From: Planctomycetota bacterium
GTDB lineage: Bacteria; Planctomycetota; Phycisphaerae; UBA1845; UTPLA1
DNA: 64,000 nucleotides
Reading direction: 5' to 3'
NCBI GenBank assembly: GCA_016235815.1
Contig: JACRIM010000014.1
Span: 1 to 64,000, forward strand
Positions 17,762 through 26,970 of the stretch are shown here, piece by piece. The notes beneath the pieces are model-generated. The model was not told the DNA's origin. It made no database searches and saw nothing but the letters and a program-made list of their open reading frames with translations. The translations under genes and the position numbers were made by a program. The stretch's first letter is position 1, and each line of letters starts with the position of its first letter.

Positions 17762-18355
17762 GTGAAAATACTAACGCTCAAGAAGCCGCGCGGGAGATTC
17801 CGCGTCGGACAGGTGTCGCTCTATCGTCATCATCGTGCCTGGTGGCTTTACTACCCTAAGCGCGGCGTGGTCCGGCGGAACCGGATCGGAGCCGACCTTG
17901 ACTCCGCCCGACGAGTGGCGGCTGAGATTAACTCACAACTCGTATCGGCGCGGCCAACTCTGTTCTCGTTTTCCCCAATCACGATCAATGACTTAGTCCG
18001 ACAATGGTTGGACCACCACGAGTTCGGTCGGCACACATCGCTTGCCACCATCAGGCGGTACCGCGCCGCCACGCAGCACCTCATCAATTTCGTAGGTTCT
18101 CGTCGCGGTGCGACGTGCGCTCACGAGATCGTCCCCGATGCATTCGTTCGGTACCTACGGGCAATTCGTGTGTCATCCAACGGTCACTCCAACACGACGA
18201 AGCGCCCGCTGCGTGAGAAGGGCATTCGGTTCAGCGTCCGTCTTGAGAATCTGCGTTATCACAATCGTCAAGGCACACAATGGCCGAGACATCAAATTGA
18301 GGCGATCCATATGCTATCCCCGATTACGCCATACTTGGAACGGATTCGAGTGTAA
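17762..18355 (+). pseudogene. Truncated tyrosine recombinase (integrase) next to tRNA-Ser
   Basis: From a GTG start with GGAGG about 8 bases upstream, the frame encodes an N-terminal basic segment and a core-binding SAM-like domain (about residues 70-150, with TINDLVRQWLDHHEFGRHTS). It then breaks at about residue 155, soon after PLREKGIRF. The catalytic domain with the R-H-R-Y residues is absent; the last 40 residues look unrelated and run into the convergent NO reductase gene by 32 bases. At 198 residues it is about half the normal length. Its place right behind tRNA-Ser is typical of integrases of tRNA-targeted islands. Confidence 0.75.
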
Positions 18356-20606
18356 GTTCCTGCTCCTTTCGAATAGACCATCCCGTATACAGGCCAAGGA
18401 TGAACCAACCCAGCGCAATGACTCCGGTGGCGAAGATCGTATCGCCGACAATTCGCAACCAGCGAAGTGTTTCCATTGTTGGGGTTTGGAGAAACTCGGC
18501 CGATCGGGCATACCAAAGTCCGTGCTCAACGCTCGCCCATGTCTGGAGAAGCCCCACCGGCAGCAGACTCAACAGGACCATCAGCGCAAGGCCGATGTTG
18601 ATGGACCAAAATGAATAAGCCAGCACCCTGGTGCGCCAGACGTTGTGAGTCGCAAGTCCCTTGAGGCAGAAGAGCATCATGCCGATGCCGAGCATTCCGT
18701 AGACGCCGAAGAGGGCTGTGTGGCCATGAACGGGCGTCGTATTCAATCCCTGCATGAAGTACAGCGCAATCGGCGGATTGATGAGGAATCCGAATAGGCC
18801 TGCACCGACCATGTTCCAGAACGCGACGGCGACGAAAAAGTAGATCGGCCAACGATACGCCGCGATCCACGGTTTTGCACGGCTCAGGGTCAGGTTCTCG
18901 TATGCTTCAAAGCCGATGAGCACAAGCGGCACGACTTCAAGCGCGCTAAACGTCGCGCCCAGGGCAAGTATCACGGTCGGCGTCCCCGTGAAGTACAAAT
19001 GGTGGAACGTGCCGATGATCCCGCCGGTCAGGAAGATCGTGCTAGAGAACAGCACGGCCGCAGCCGCCGTACGCGGGCGAAGCAATCCCATTCTTGTGAA
19101 GAGAAACGCGATGGCCACGGTCGCGAAAACCTCGAAGAAACCCTCCACCCACAAGTGGACGACCCACCAGCGCCAATACTCGATGACGGCCAGGTTGGTT
19201 TGTCGGCCCCACATCAATCCCGCACCGTAAAACAATGCAATCGCGGTCGAAGCAATGAAAAACAACGTCAGCAATGCCCTGTTTTCACCGGGTTTCCGAA
19301 GCACGGGCCACATGGCGCGGCCCATGAGGAAGAGCCACAAAAACAAGCCGACAAAGAGGAACAGTTGCCAGAAGCGACCCAGATCGACATATTCCAGCCC
19401 CTGATGGCCGAACCAGAAATTCGCCACCAGCCCCAGCCGCTGCTGGACGCCGAGCCACTGGCCAACCAAGGACCCCACGACGATTATCAGTAGACACACG
19501 AACAACACGTTCACGCCGAGGCGCTGAAACTTTGGCTCGTATCCCGAGACGGCGGGCGCCATGAAGAGGCCTGTTGCCAGCCAGGCCGTTGCGATCCAGA
19601 AGATGGCGATTTGCGTGTGCCATGTTCTCGTCACGGCGGCGGGAAGGTATTTTGCAAGGGGGAAACCGTAGAACCCTGAACCCTCAACCCCGTAATGCGC
19701 CGTCACCGCACCCAGGCCGACTTGAACAACGATTAATGCCGCGACGATCCAGAAGTATTTGAGCGTCGCCGTCATGGACGGCGTCGGGTTTAGGGCCAGC
19801 AACGGATCATGGGACGGCAAATCATGAGATGTCTCGTTGTGCGAACTCTGTACGGCAAAGTACGAGGCCAGCAGGGCGATACCCGCCAATAGGACGACGA
19901 AGCTGATGACCGACCAGACGATGATGGAACCGGTCGGTCGATTCCCGATGAGACTTTCGGAGGGCCAGTTGTTTGTGTAGGTAATCTCCATTCCGGGGCG
20001 ATGGGTTGCGCATGCCCACGAGGTCCAGAAGAAGAATGTGTTGAGCTTCGCCTGACGATCCGGAGTGCGAATGGTCCCTTCCGGAATGGCGTAAGCGTTG
20101 CGTAAGTTGTTTAGGGCGGGGTCGGTGCCGAAGAGCGAGGCATAATGTTTCCCGACAGCTTCGATTGCTTTGGCTCGTACCGGTGAGACGATCAGGTCGC
20201 CGGACTTTGGATCAAAGGTATTGGTACGAAGCTCGGTTTGTAATCGTTGCTTGAGTGCTGCCTGGGATTCCAAGGGCAGACTCTTGAAGTCTGCGTTGTG
20301 ATCGGCCTTGGCCCAGTGATCCAAGAGCCACGACGATTCCCGATGTAGCCAGTCCGCCGACCAGTCCGGGGCAACGTAGGCTCCATGTCCCCAGATGCTT
20401 CCCACTTCCTGGCCACCCATCGATTGCCATACATTTTGCCCGTCACGAATGTCCGCACCGGTAAACAGGGCGACGCCATCCGTAGTGCGCACGACATGGG
20501 GGATCGGGGGCGCCTGGCGATAGATCTCGAGACCGTAATACCCAAGCACGGCGAAGGAACAGGTGATGACGGCGGCGAAGGCGATCCAAAGACGTTTGTG
20601 TTGCAT
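18324..20606 (-). CDS. norZ: Quinol-dependent nitric oxide reductase (qNor)
   Basis: The enzyme reduces two NO to N2O with electrons from quinol. The 760-residue length and fused layout match single-subunit qNor: an N-terminal helix and periplasmic domain (about residues 30-225) without any CXXCH, then about twelve helices of the heme-copper superfamily. Likely ligands are His330 (RTWHTQ), His484 with Glu488 (HLWVEG), His535/His536 (GTFHHLYF) and His627/His629 (PVHGHT). The start at 20606 (MQHKRLW) is preferred to the upstream extension. It is divergent from an Rrf2 regulator gene with overlapping promoters, which suggests NO-responsive control. Confidence 0.95.
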   Translation of the reverse strand: MQHKRLWIAFAAVITCSFAVLGYYGLEIYRQAPPIPHVVRTTDGVALFTGADIRDGQNVWQSMGGQEVGSIWGHGAYVAPDWSADWLHRESSWLLDHWAKADHNADFKSLPLESQAALKQRLQTELRTNTFDPKSGDLIVSPVRAKAIEAVGKHYASLFGTDPALNNLRNAYAIPEGTIRTPDRQAKLNTFFFWTSWACATHRPGMEITYTNNWPSESLIGNRPTGSIIVWSVISFVVLLAGIALLASYFAVQSSHNETSHDLPSHDPLLALNPTPSMTATLKYFWIVAALIVVQVGLGAVTAHYGVEGSGFYGFPLAKYLPAAVTRTWHTQIAIFWIATAWLATGLFMAPAVSGYEPKFQRLGVNVLFVCLLIIVVGSLVGQWLGVQQRLGLVANFWFGHQGLEYVDLGRFWQLFLFVGLFLWLFLMGRAMWPVLRKPGENRALLTLFFIASTAIALFYGAGLMWGRQTNLAVIEYWRWWVVHLWVEGFFEVFATVAIAFLFTRMGLLRPRTAAAAVLFSSTIFLTGGIIGTFHHLYFTGTPTVILALGATFSALEVVPLVLIGFEAYENLTLSRAKPWIAAYRWPIYFFVAVAFWNMVGAGLFGFLINPPIALYFMQGLNTTPVHGHTALFGVYGMLGIGMMLFCLKGLATHNVWRTRVLAYSFWSINIGLALMVLLSLLPVGLLQTWASVEHGLWYARSAEFLQTPTMETLRWLRIVGDTIFATGVIALGWFILGLYTGWSIRKEQELTLESVPSMA

Positions 20607-20670
20607 GGTTGCATCTCCGATTCGTGGGCGGAGGCGACGCAGTATTCGCCTCGGGATTAAAGTGGACTCA

Positions 20671-20717
20671 GACATCCAGGTTGACATACAGAATAGCCCG
20701 ACTAAACTGGATGTCAA
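20671..20717. promoter_or_regulatory. Overlapping divergent promoters with a perfect inverted repeat (qNor / Rrf2)
   Basis: GACATCCAG (20671-20679) and CTGGATGTC (20707-20715) form a perfect 9-base inverted repeat. Rightward, TTGACA (20681-20686), 16 bases and TAAACT (20703-20708) fit the regulator promoter. Leftward, TTGACA (20717-20712), 16 bases and TATTCT (20695-20690) fit the qNor promoter. The two promoters occupy the same DNA, so one bound protein would control both. Confidence 0.65.
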
Positions 20718-20783
20718 GGTCCAGATACATCGGTGTGCCCGGCGTGGTGACGCGCGGCGGGCAATCAGGATTCAGGAGCAGTC

Positions 20784-21308
20784 ATGACGTCTCAAACAGC
20801 GGAGTATGCCTTGAGGGCGGTGGTTTGGCTGGCCAGTCAACCGGATCAGGCGCTCACAACACGGCAAATTTCGGAAACCACCAAGGTGCCCGCGGACTAT
20901 CTGTCCAAAGTGCTGCAGGCGCTGGCGAGGACCGGGCTTGTTCATTCCATTCCGGGTCGCGGGGGCGGGTTTCGGCTGGCGCGAGCTCCGAAACGAATCA
21001 GTGTGCTCGACGTGATCAATGCTGTCGACGACACCCAGCGTATTCGGCGATGTCCACTGGGTCTCCCATCACACGGAACGAATCTGTGTCCGCTACATAG
21101 GCGTCTTGACGACGCCATGGCCATGGTCGAACAGGCGTTCGCAACGTCCACCATTGCTGAACTGCTCGCAGAATCCAGCACGAGCGCTCCTTTGTGCGAG
21201 AAGAAATCGGTCGTCACCGTCGAACTCGTTACGGAGTCGGCGAAGGCTCCGCGGACTCGAAGCGTGCGAGTCGTAGCGCGGAACAAGAAGCCTGGGTCTC
21301 CGCGGTAA
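20784..21308 (+). CDS. Rrf2-family transcriptional regulator (NsrR-like), divergent from qNor
   Basis: The 174-residue protein has the Rrf2 winged helix: QTAEYALRAVVWLAS, recognition helix region VPADYLSKVLQALARTGLV and wing GRGGGFRLAR (about residues 59-68). In NsrR and IscR three cysteines hold an Fe-S cluster. Here Cys90 and Cys102 are in place in CPLGLPSHGTNLCPLH, but the middle cysteine is missing; a more distal Cys (about 137) exists. It may use another ligand or none. AGGAG precedes the start by 4 bases. Position opposite qNor suggests it senses NO and represses qNor and itself. Confidence 0.88.
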   Translation: MTSQTAEYALRAVVWLASQPDQALTTRQISETTKVPADYLSKVLQALARTGLVHSIPGRGGGFRLARAPKRISVLDVINAVDDTQRIRRCPLGLPSHGTNLCPLHRRLDDAMAMVEQAFATSTIAELLAESSTSAPLCEKKSVVTVELVTESAKAPRTRSVRVVARNKKPGSPR

Positions 21309-21347
21309 CGACCATTGTTGACCGTCGTTGCGCTGCGCGGACTCATG

Positions 21348-21833
21348 TCATCGTTCTGGAGCAACCTCGTTCCCTTCGTCCATGCTTCCGATGACCTCAA
21401 TGCCCTGGCCAACGAAGACACGTCCGGGTTCAACGACACGAGCGAGATAGCCGCATCGTCCGGCCACTGCGGATTGCAGCCGCGGATCAATCTGATCAAG
21501 CACATAGCAGGGTCTGCGAGGTTCGCTTAACTCAACCAGCGGACCGTCCTCGAAACGAATGCGAGTGCCGGGTGAGAGTCGTTGTACACCTAAACCTCGC
21601 ACCGTCAGGTTTTCTCCGAGGATGCCCGGAGCAAGTGCATAGCCTTCACCCGTCAATTCCTCGAGCTTCTCCACATCTTGGATCAGCACCGCTCGATGCG
21701 GGCGAACATGTTTCTCATGCTCATGGCCGTCACCCACGAGCCCTGTGGCAACCACGTGCGCCTCCGGAACCGGAGTCTTGGGAATACCACCGGGTGAGAT
21801 GCACACTGCGATAATGCGACCTCGGTTCATCAT
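21348..21833 (-). CDS. MOSC domain protein
   Basis: The 161-residue protein is a stand-alone MOSC domain (C-terminal domain of molybdenum cofactor sulfurase), a fold that binds the molybdenum cofactor. Key segments are GLVGDGHEHEKH (about residues 31-42), EGYALAPGILGENLTVRG (about 63-80) and SEPRRPCYVLDQIDP (about 103-117), which holds the conserved cysteine. It follows the five-heme cytochrome gene by 9 bases and must be co-transcribed. In an island with a molybdopterin oxidoreductase, moaA and mobA, a cofactor-related role is reasonable but unproven. Confidence 0.85.
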   Translation of the reverse strand: MMNRGRIIAVCISPGGIPKTPVPEAHVVATGLVGDGHEHEKHVRPHRAVLIQDVEKLEELTGEGYALAPGILGENLTVRGLGVQRLSPGTRIRFEDGPLVELSEPRRPCYVLDQIDPRLQSAVAGRCGYLARVVEPGRVFVGQGIEVIGSMDEGNEVAPER

Positions 21834-21842
21834 GCACCAATT

Positions 21843-23708
21843 TCAGAGGCCAAGTAGATTCATTACGAACTGGTTTACATCGTTGATGTCAATTACCTGG
21901 TCAAGTTGAATGTTTGCGGCACAGAATGACGATGTGGCGGGACCATTCGGCTGGTTCAGGATTACATTTACGAAGGCAGCAATATCCATGCCGTTTGTGA
22001 CTGAGTCGCCATTGACATCGCCATTGCCCGGGGCCGTGCAATGCGGGATCACGATTTCCTGAAGCTCCATGAGATAGCCGTAGTGCGGTGGTTGGACATC
22101 ACCGAGTGGATTGCCGTGGCCATCTTGCGTCCACTGTTTGGCATCAACGAGTGCCCGCCATGCGCGTCGGTAGAGAAGCCGCGCGCGAACTCGGATGTCG
22201 CCGGAATTCTGCGGCAAAGTAAACGAATAGGAAGTGGAGTCGACCTCCAGCGCGGCCAGTCGGTTGTCGAAGATATTTCCGGTTGCGTCGGTGAAGAAGG
22301 CGGGATAGTTGTTGGCCGCATCGTGCGGCACCTTGGCGTAAAGCTTGCCCGGGCGCCCGCCATAGTAACCTTGAGAAGGATTGCCGAGGCCTCCCAACGG
22401 GTGCACCGTCTGGATCCCCGTGAAGGGCAGGAGATCCACGATGGGGTCTGCGCCGTCGGGCCAGGCCTCGACAAGGAGGAGCATGTTGCGTGTGGTGACG
22501 CCGGTGGGCACATGGTGGCCGGTGAGGTTGTTATTGAGCGTGATGCTCACGTTCAGGCTTGATCCGACCACGCCGGTTTGCATTGTCATCGTGACGGCAT
22601 TTTCAAGGAATTGCTGCGTCGTGCCGCGGATTTCGTGCGAACGAATCAGGCTGGGGTCGCGCGAGAGCGGCGGGTTCTGCGTCGTGCAGAATTCCGTATC
22701 ACCGGTCGGCGGCATGTGGCAGGTGACACAGTTTGCATACAACGGCGACTGCGGATCGCTGTACGGAGAATCCGCCCACTCGATGTAGGTCGGTTCGGAG
22801 ATCGGACCGGTGTACGTGTGGTTCTCATTGGGGTCGCTGCGATCTTGATGACACGTCCCGCAGACTTCCGCCATGAGCTGCGGTTGATAGGAAGCACGCA
22901 TCATGAACGTTTGATTGACCGTGGTATCGCCGAGTAGCCCGTACTGCACCTGGCGCGGAGGTGTTCCTGCCGGGCGAGTGAAAGTGACGGCGCCTGGAAA
23001 AATGCCGGGGAAGTTTATTTTAGACACGTCCACGTCGGCGACCTTGTGGCAGACATCACACGATACGCCGTGGACAGCAGCGATGGACGGGTACCCGGAA
23101 TCCTGCGGACCCTGCATCCGGCTGAACGGCGTTGGAATCCAAGATTCAGGCTGGTGGCACGAGGCGCATTCGGAATTTGGATTGGTCGGCGCGTAAATCG
23201 AGTCTCGCGTGTAGACAAATCCGCCCATACCGCCGGGTGTTCCCATTCCGTTGTAGATGTCGTGCACCCACGTATTCGTTCCAGCCTTCGACATCGGCGA
23301 ACCGGTCCATTGGGCGAGTTGATTGGGATGGCAGGTACCACAGTTCTCGGGCGCGGCCAGCGCATAGGACGGGTTGTTATCCGGTGGAACTGCCGGGAGG
23401 GTGATTTGCACTCCTGACGACGGCGATGCAATCGTGACACCGGCGTTGTAAAAGCCTTTGGCTGCACCTACGACGACCTTGCCCGGGCCGGCCGGCACGG
23501 AGATCGAAAACGTACCGTCTCCACGTGTCAATACGTGTATGAGTGATGCCTGAAGCGTGACCTTAGCGCCGGCAATCGGCATGAGGTCGCCTTGTCGCAC
23601 GACGGTTCCCGAAATGGTCTGTGCCTGCGCCGGCGCTGCGCAGACTGGCGTAAGCGTCAATGTGATGATCAACAGTGGACGACAAGCGCAAGACGTGTGC
23701 GCGTTCAT
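21843..23708 (-). CDS. Exported five-heme cytochrome c with C-terminal dockerin-like repeat
   Basis: The 621-residue protein has a signal peptide (about 1-30), a carboxypeptidase-regulatory-like beta domain (about 31-105), then a cytochrome c554-like region with five CXXCH sites at Cys123, 181, 217, 283 and 327. A beta-rich domain follows, and the end carries a dockerin-like calcium repeat (GDVNGDSVTNGMDIAAFVN, about 562-580) with a weaker second copy. The start at 23708 has GGGGAG 6 bases before it. Such repeats are common on planctomycete exported proteins. It probably shuttles electrons outside the cytoplasmic membrane, but no enzymatic role can be assigned. Confidence 0.8.
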   Translation of the reverse strand: MNAHTSCACRPLLIITLTLTPVCAAPAQAQTISGTVVRQGDLMPIAGAKVTLQASLIHVLTRGDGTFSISVPAGPGKVVVGAAKGFYNAGVTIASPSSGVQITLPAVPPDNNPSYALAAPENCGTCHPNQLAQWTGSPMSKAGTNTWVHDIYNGMGTPGGMGGFVYTRDSIYAPTNPNSECASCHQPESWIPTPFSRMQGPQDSGYPSIAAVHGVSCDVCHKVADVDVSKINFPGIFPGAVTFTRPAGTPPRQVQYGLLGDTTVNQTFMMRASYQPQLMAEVCGTCHQDRSDPNENHTYTGPISEPTYIEWADSPYSDPQSPLYANCVTCHMPPTGDTEFCTTQNPPLSRDPSLIRSHEIRGTTQQFLENAVTMTMQTGVVGSSLNVSITLNNNLTGHHVPTGVTTRNMLLLVEAWPDGADPIVDLLPFTGIQTVHPLGGLGNPSQGYYGGRPGKLYAKVPHDAANNYPAFFTDATGNIFDNRLAALEVDSTSYSFTLPQNSGDIRVRARLLYRRAWRALVDAKQWTQDGHGNPLGDVQPPHYGYLMELQEIVIPHCTAPGNGDVNGDSVTNGMDIAAFVNVILNQPNGPATSSFCAANIQLDQVIDINDVNQFVMNLLGL

Positions 23709-23741
23709 CGAAGTCTCCCCACGCATGGCCATAAAAGAACA

Positions 23742-23786
23742 CTCGATCTGAATATCGATTATAAAACCATGGGGTCTCCAATTCAA
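23742..23786 (-). promoter_or_regulatory. Promoter and candidate operator of the five-heme cytochrome gene
   Basis: On the minus strand TTGAAT (23786-23781), 17 bases and TATAAT (23763-23758) make a strong promoter. GATATTCAGATCGAG (23756-23742) follows the -10 after one base. A nearly identical element follows the -10 of the second Rrf2 gene, so this is likely a shared repressor site covering the transcription start. Confidence 0.65.
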
Positions 23787-23856
23787 GTGCCCAGCACGCA
23801 CGTTTCACATCGCACCCGCCACCATCAGGACGTCGAGATTATCGCTGGTTCGTTGG

Positions 23857-25476
23857 CTAATCCTTTGCCGCTTCCGGCGCCAAACTCAAAGGCTCGGGAT
23901 ATTTCTTCCACGTATGTTCGGGGCGGCTGAGGATTTCCTTGATCACCGTGTTGACTGCGTCGGCCTGCTTCTTCTTGCCGTGCTTGGCCGACTCGGAGAC
24001 AAGTTCCTGCGCCTGCGGGATGAACTCCTGATAAAACCGTTCGGCAACTTCAAACATTCCGTGCCAGTGGGTGTAGTCCGGACCCATCATGGATGCGCCC
24101 ATGCGTGCGCGTCGCCCCTCATGATGCCAAAGCAGGTAGTAGGTCCACTCAATTTCTTCGTCGAAATCCTGTTTCGTCAGCAGGCCCTGATCGTAGAAGG
24201 CGGTCATGATCTTCTTGCCGGCTTTGGAGAATTTCTCATTGAACAGCACCACGAGATCGTCGTATTGCTTGTAGAATCCGTTGACGTAATCGGGTGTGTG
24301 GCAATGCAGGCAGACGTCTTTCATCCGATTGCGCTTCTGCTCGGCCGTGTCGGCAATCAACTCGGCCCGTTTGGTCGGATCGGTCTCGGTAACGACCCTG
24401 TGCGACTTGTCAGTGTCCATGACCTGACTGATCGGCGGCCGGTTGGTCCAGGAAATGCGTTCGCCGGGATCGTGCGTGATTCGGCCGCCGTTCTTGGTGT
24501 TGCCGGACATGTGGCAGGTCGCGCAGGTGGGGGCGGCGGAATAATCCTTTCCGAGTATCCAGGATTCGGAGTCGAGGTTCATCTGCTCCTTCAAGTCGCG
24601 GAACGCGATGCCGTGTTTTGATTCCTCATAGATTTCTTTTTGTGGATGGTCCGGTCCCATGTGACACTTGCCGCAGCTTTCAGGCTGTCGGGCCCGGCGC
24701 GGCGAGAAATCATGGCGACTATGACAGGCCGAACAGGAACCGAGCGAGCCGTCTAGGTTCAGACGACCGATGCCGGTGTTGGGCCAGGTGGATGGGTGAT
24801 AGGCCGGTTTGCCCTCCTCGTTTCGCACGATGCCTGCGAGTACGGCGATATTGGTGGGCTTGCCATCCGGTCCGGGCTTGAGATCGTCGACCGTGATCAT
24901 GCCGCCGTCTTTGGTTTGCAATCCGACCTTTCCACCGTGGCATTGTCGGCATCCGAGGTTGGCGCTGGCCATACCATCGACCGTGTCGATTTTCTTGCCG
25001 GGCGTGGGCGAATGGGGATTGAAGAAGCCGCGCATGCCTTCGGCGGTTTCGGCAAGCGTGTTGTCCAGCGATGCCAGGATGTTCCCGGCCTTGGAATGGT
25101 GGCTTTGGGCGAACTCCTGCGACTCCTTGACGTGACAGCGCGAACAGTCGCGGGGCGTGACAACGGTGGCGATGTGCTGGCCGTAGTGATCGAAGCCGTC
25201 GGCATCGCCTTTGTCGGCCTGGTGACACTCCACACAGCCGACACCCTTGTGCGAATGCGTGCTGCCTTTCCAATGCTCGACGATTGCCGGCGAGGACTTG
25301 GCATGACAATCCACGCAGGTCCTGCTCGACTCCGGCGTCATGGCGAGGACGGTCGACATGGGCATTTTGTGCGCAGGCTGATGACGGCGAGACTCGGTCT
25401 CGGCCACCATCATGAGGGCGGCGCAGAGGGCAAGGCCGAGGACGAAGACAATGACACGCTTGAGATTAAGGGACAT
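23857..25476 (-). CDS. Octaheme cytochrome c of the hydroxylamine oxidoreductase (HAO) family
   Basis: HAO-family proteins convert hydroxylamine, NO, nitrite or hydrazine in the periplasm. The 539-residue protein has a signal or anchor helix (about 7-26) and exactly eight CXXCH sites, with first cysteines at 54, 81, 111, 176, 248, 268, 318 and 389. The family signature CGKCHMGPDHPQKEIYEESKH spans 268-288. Near the C-terminus PDYTHWHG (466-473) holds Tyr468; whether this is the tyrosine cross-linked to heme 4 in true HAO decides oxidative versus reductive use. It is the last gene of a run FeS-TPR, tyrosine phenol-lyase, Rieske, cytochrome b, HAO, lying 24 bases after cytochrome b. Confidence 0.92.
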   Translation of the reverse strand: MSLNLKRVIVFVLGLALCAALMMVAETESRRHQPAHKMPMSTVLAMTPESSRTCVDCHAKSSPAIVEHWKGSTHSHKGVGCVECHQADKGDADGFDHYGQHIATVVTPRDCSRCHVKESQEFAQSHHSKAGNILASLDNTLAETAEGMRGFFNPHSPTPGKKIDTVDGMASANLGCRQCHGGKVGLQTKDGGMITVDDLKPGPDGKPTNIAVLAGIVRNEEGKPAYHPSTWPNTGIGRLNLDGSLGSCSACHSRHDFSPRRARQPESCGKCHMGPDHPQKEIYEESKHGIAFRDLKEQMNLDSESWILGKDYSAAPTCATCHMSGNTKNGGRITHDPGERISWTNRPPISQVMDTDKSHRVVTETDPTKRAELIADTAEQKRNRMKDVCLHCHTPDYVNGFYKQYDDLVVLFNEKFSKAGKKIMTAFYDQGLLTKQDFDEEIEWTYYLLWHHEGRRARMGASMMGPDYTHWHGMFEVAERFYQEFIPQAQELVSESAKHGKKKQADAVNTVIKEILSRPEHTWKKYPEPLSLAPEAAKD

Positions 25477-25500
25477 AAAGGTTCCTTCGACAAACCCGAA

Positions 25501-26970
25501 CTAAACAGTTGCTTCCCACACCGTGAATACAAGAAACATCAAGAACGCGACGATTCCAATGTAGATGCCAAGGTCTCGCTTCGGAGCGATCTTCTCCAGC
25601 AGCGCATCGATCCAGGGCCAGCCAACGACCATTACTCCCAAAACGCCGGATAGAACGACGGCCGTGTTCAGCCCCGTCAGCTTTAGCATTCGGAACTGAA
25701 AGAAGAAATACCACTCCGGCTTGATATGATCGGGCGTCACCAGGGGATTGGCCTTCTCGGCGAGTTCCGCTGGGAAAACGAGGGTCATCAAGGTCAACAG
25801 GAAGAGTAGCAATGTTCCGATGAGCAATTCGCTGATGATATGATCGGGGAAGAAATTAAAGGGCTTGTCCGCGCCTTTGCCCTCGATGAAGCGATTCTGT
25901 CGCACAACGCCATAGACAGCGGTGATGCCCAATACAACGGCCATCGCGATCCAGCCCGCAGGATGCAGGGCTTCCTGGTGGGTCAGATCAAACAGCAGTT
26001 TGGCGATGGTCATGATGCTGATGCCGAACCAAAGCAGCAGACCGTACATGTGGCCGCGGGAGAGCAGGGCGGAGGCGGTCGCCAGAATCGCGCCGAGCAC
26101 GAGCCACAAGAGTCGTGTGCTCTCTGGACTGAGTTCGCGAGCGAGCATGGTAAATGATGATTTTGCGAAGGCGGCCGCCGCCAGACAGCCGATCGCCCCG
26201 ATCGCCGCGAGAAGCGACAACAGTTTGACGCCCAAGAGATCTTTGGCGAGTCGCGGGTGTTCAGGCTGAATACGCGGGTCGCTGAAGGTCAGTTCGGAAA
26301 CGCCGTGCAAGCGAAGCACGGCAATGTGCAATCCGATCAGAAGGATGGTGATGACGGGCAGAATGCCCACGTGTAGATTGAACATTCGCGTGAGGGTGTT
26401 CGGTCCGATTTCCTCTCCCCCGCGCATGAACGTGGCCAATATGCCTCCGATGAACGGCACATTCGAGACCAATTCGGACGCGACCGTGATCCCCCAGTAA
26501 CTTAGCTGTTCTTGAATCAGTGAATACCCCGTGAACCCCAGCGACAATGTGCACATGAGCAGTCCGCAGCCAACGACCCAGTTGACCTGCCTGGGGTGTC
26601 GAAATGCACATGAGAAGAACACACGACACATGTGCAGCAAGACCGTGATGATCATCAGGTTCGCAGCCCACTTGTGGATGCTGCGTACAAACCACCCGAA
26701 CGGAACGACGTGCGTGATGGCCGCGACGCTGTCATAGGCATGGTCCTGGGACGGCACATAATAAAATGACAGCAGGATGCCGGTCGTAATCTGTATCAAA
26801 AACAAATAGGCGGGTGTGCCCCCGAGCGCGAACCACCATCGCTTGATATGGCCGGGCACCGGTTCGTTGGTGACTTCCTGAATTTTTCCCCAATCAACGG
26901 GCAGCAACTGCCACAGGCGGCCGCCCGTCGCGCGAACGTGTTGCGTGCCGGCTCCCGATTCATGCGCCAT
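25501..26970 (-). CDS. Fused cytochrome b of a bc-type complex
   Basis: The 489-residue protein joins a cytochrome b6-like N-terminal part to a subunit-IV-like C-terminal part. Heme ligands are the pairs in SIHKWAANLMIITVLLHM (about 97-114) and LHVGILPVITILLIGLHIA (about 198-216), each pair 14 residues apart. The Qo-site motif PEWY is at about 421-424. An unusual stretch of three to four extra helices (about 245-350) separates the two parts. Its start lies inside the Rieske gene (11-base overlap, AGGAG upstream). It would pass electrons between the quinone pool and the HAO-family cytochrome. Confidence 0.93.
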   Translation of the reverse strand: MAHESGAGTQHVRATGGRLWQLLPVDWGKIQEVTNEPVPGHIKRWWFALGGTPAYLFLIQITTGILLSFYYVPSQDHAYDSVAAITHVVPFGWFVRSIHKWAANLMIITVLLHMCRVFFSCAFRHPRQVNWVVGCGLLMCTLSLGFTGYSLIQEQLSYWGITVASELVSNVPFIGGILATFMRGGEEIGPNTLTRMFNLHVGILPVITILLIGLHIAVLRLHGVSELTFSDPRIQPEHPRLAKDLLGVKLLSLLAAIGAIGCLAAAAFAKSSFTMLARELSPESTRLLWLVLGAILATASALLSRGHMYGLLLWFGISIMTIAKLLFDLTHQEALHPAGWIAMAVVLGITAVYGVVRQNRFIEGKGADKPFNFFPDHIISELLIGTLLLFLLTLMTLVFPAELAEKANPLVTPDHIKPEWYFFFQFRMLKLTGLNTAVVLSGVLGVMVVGWPWIDALLEKIAPKRDLGIYIGIVAFLMFLVFTVWEATV

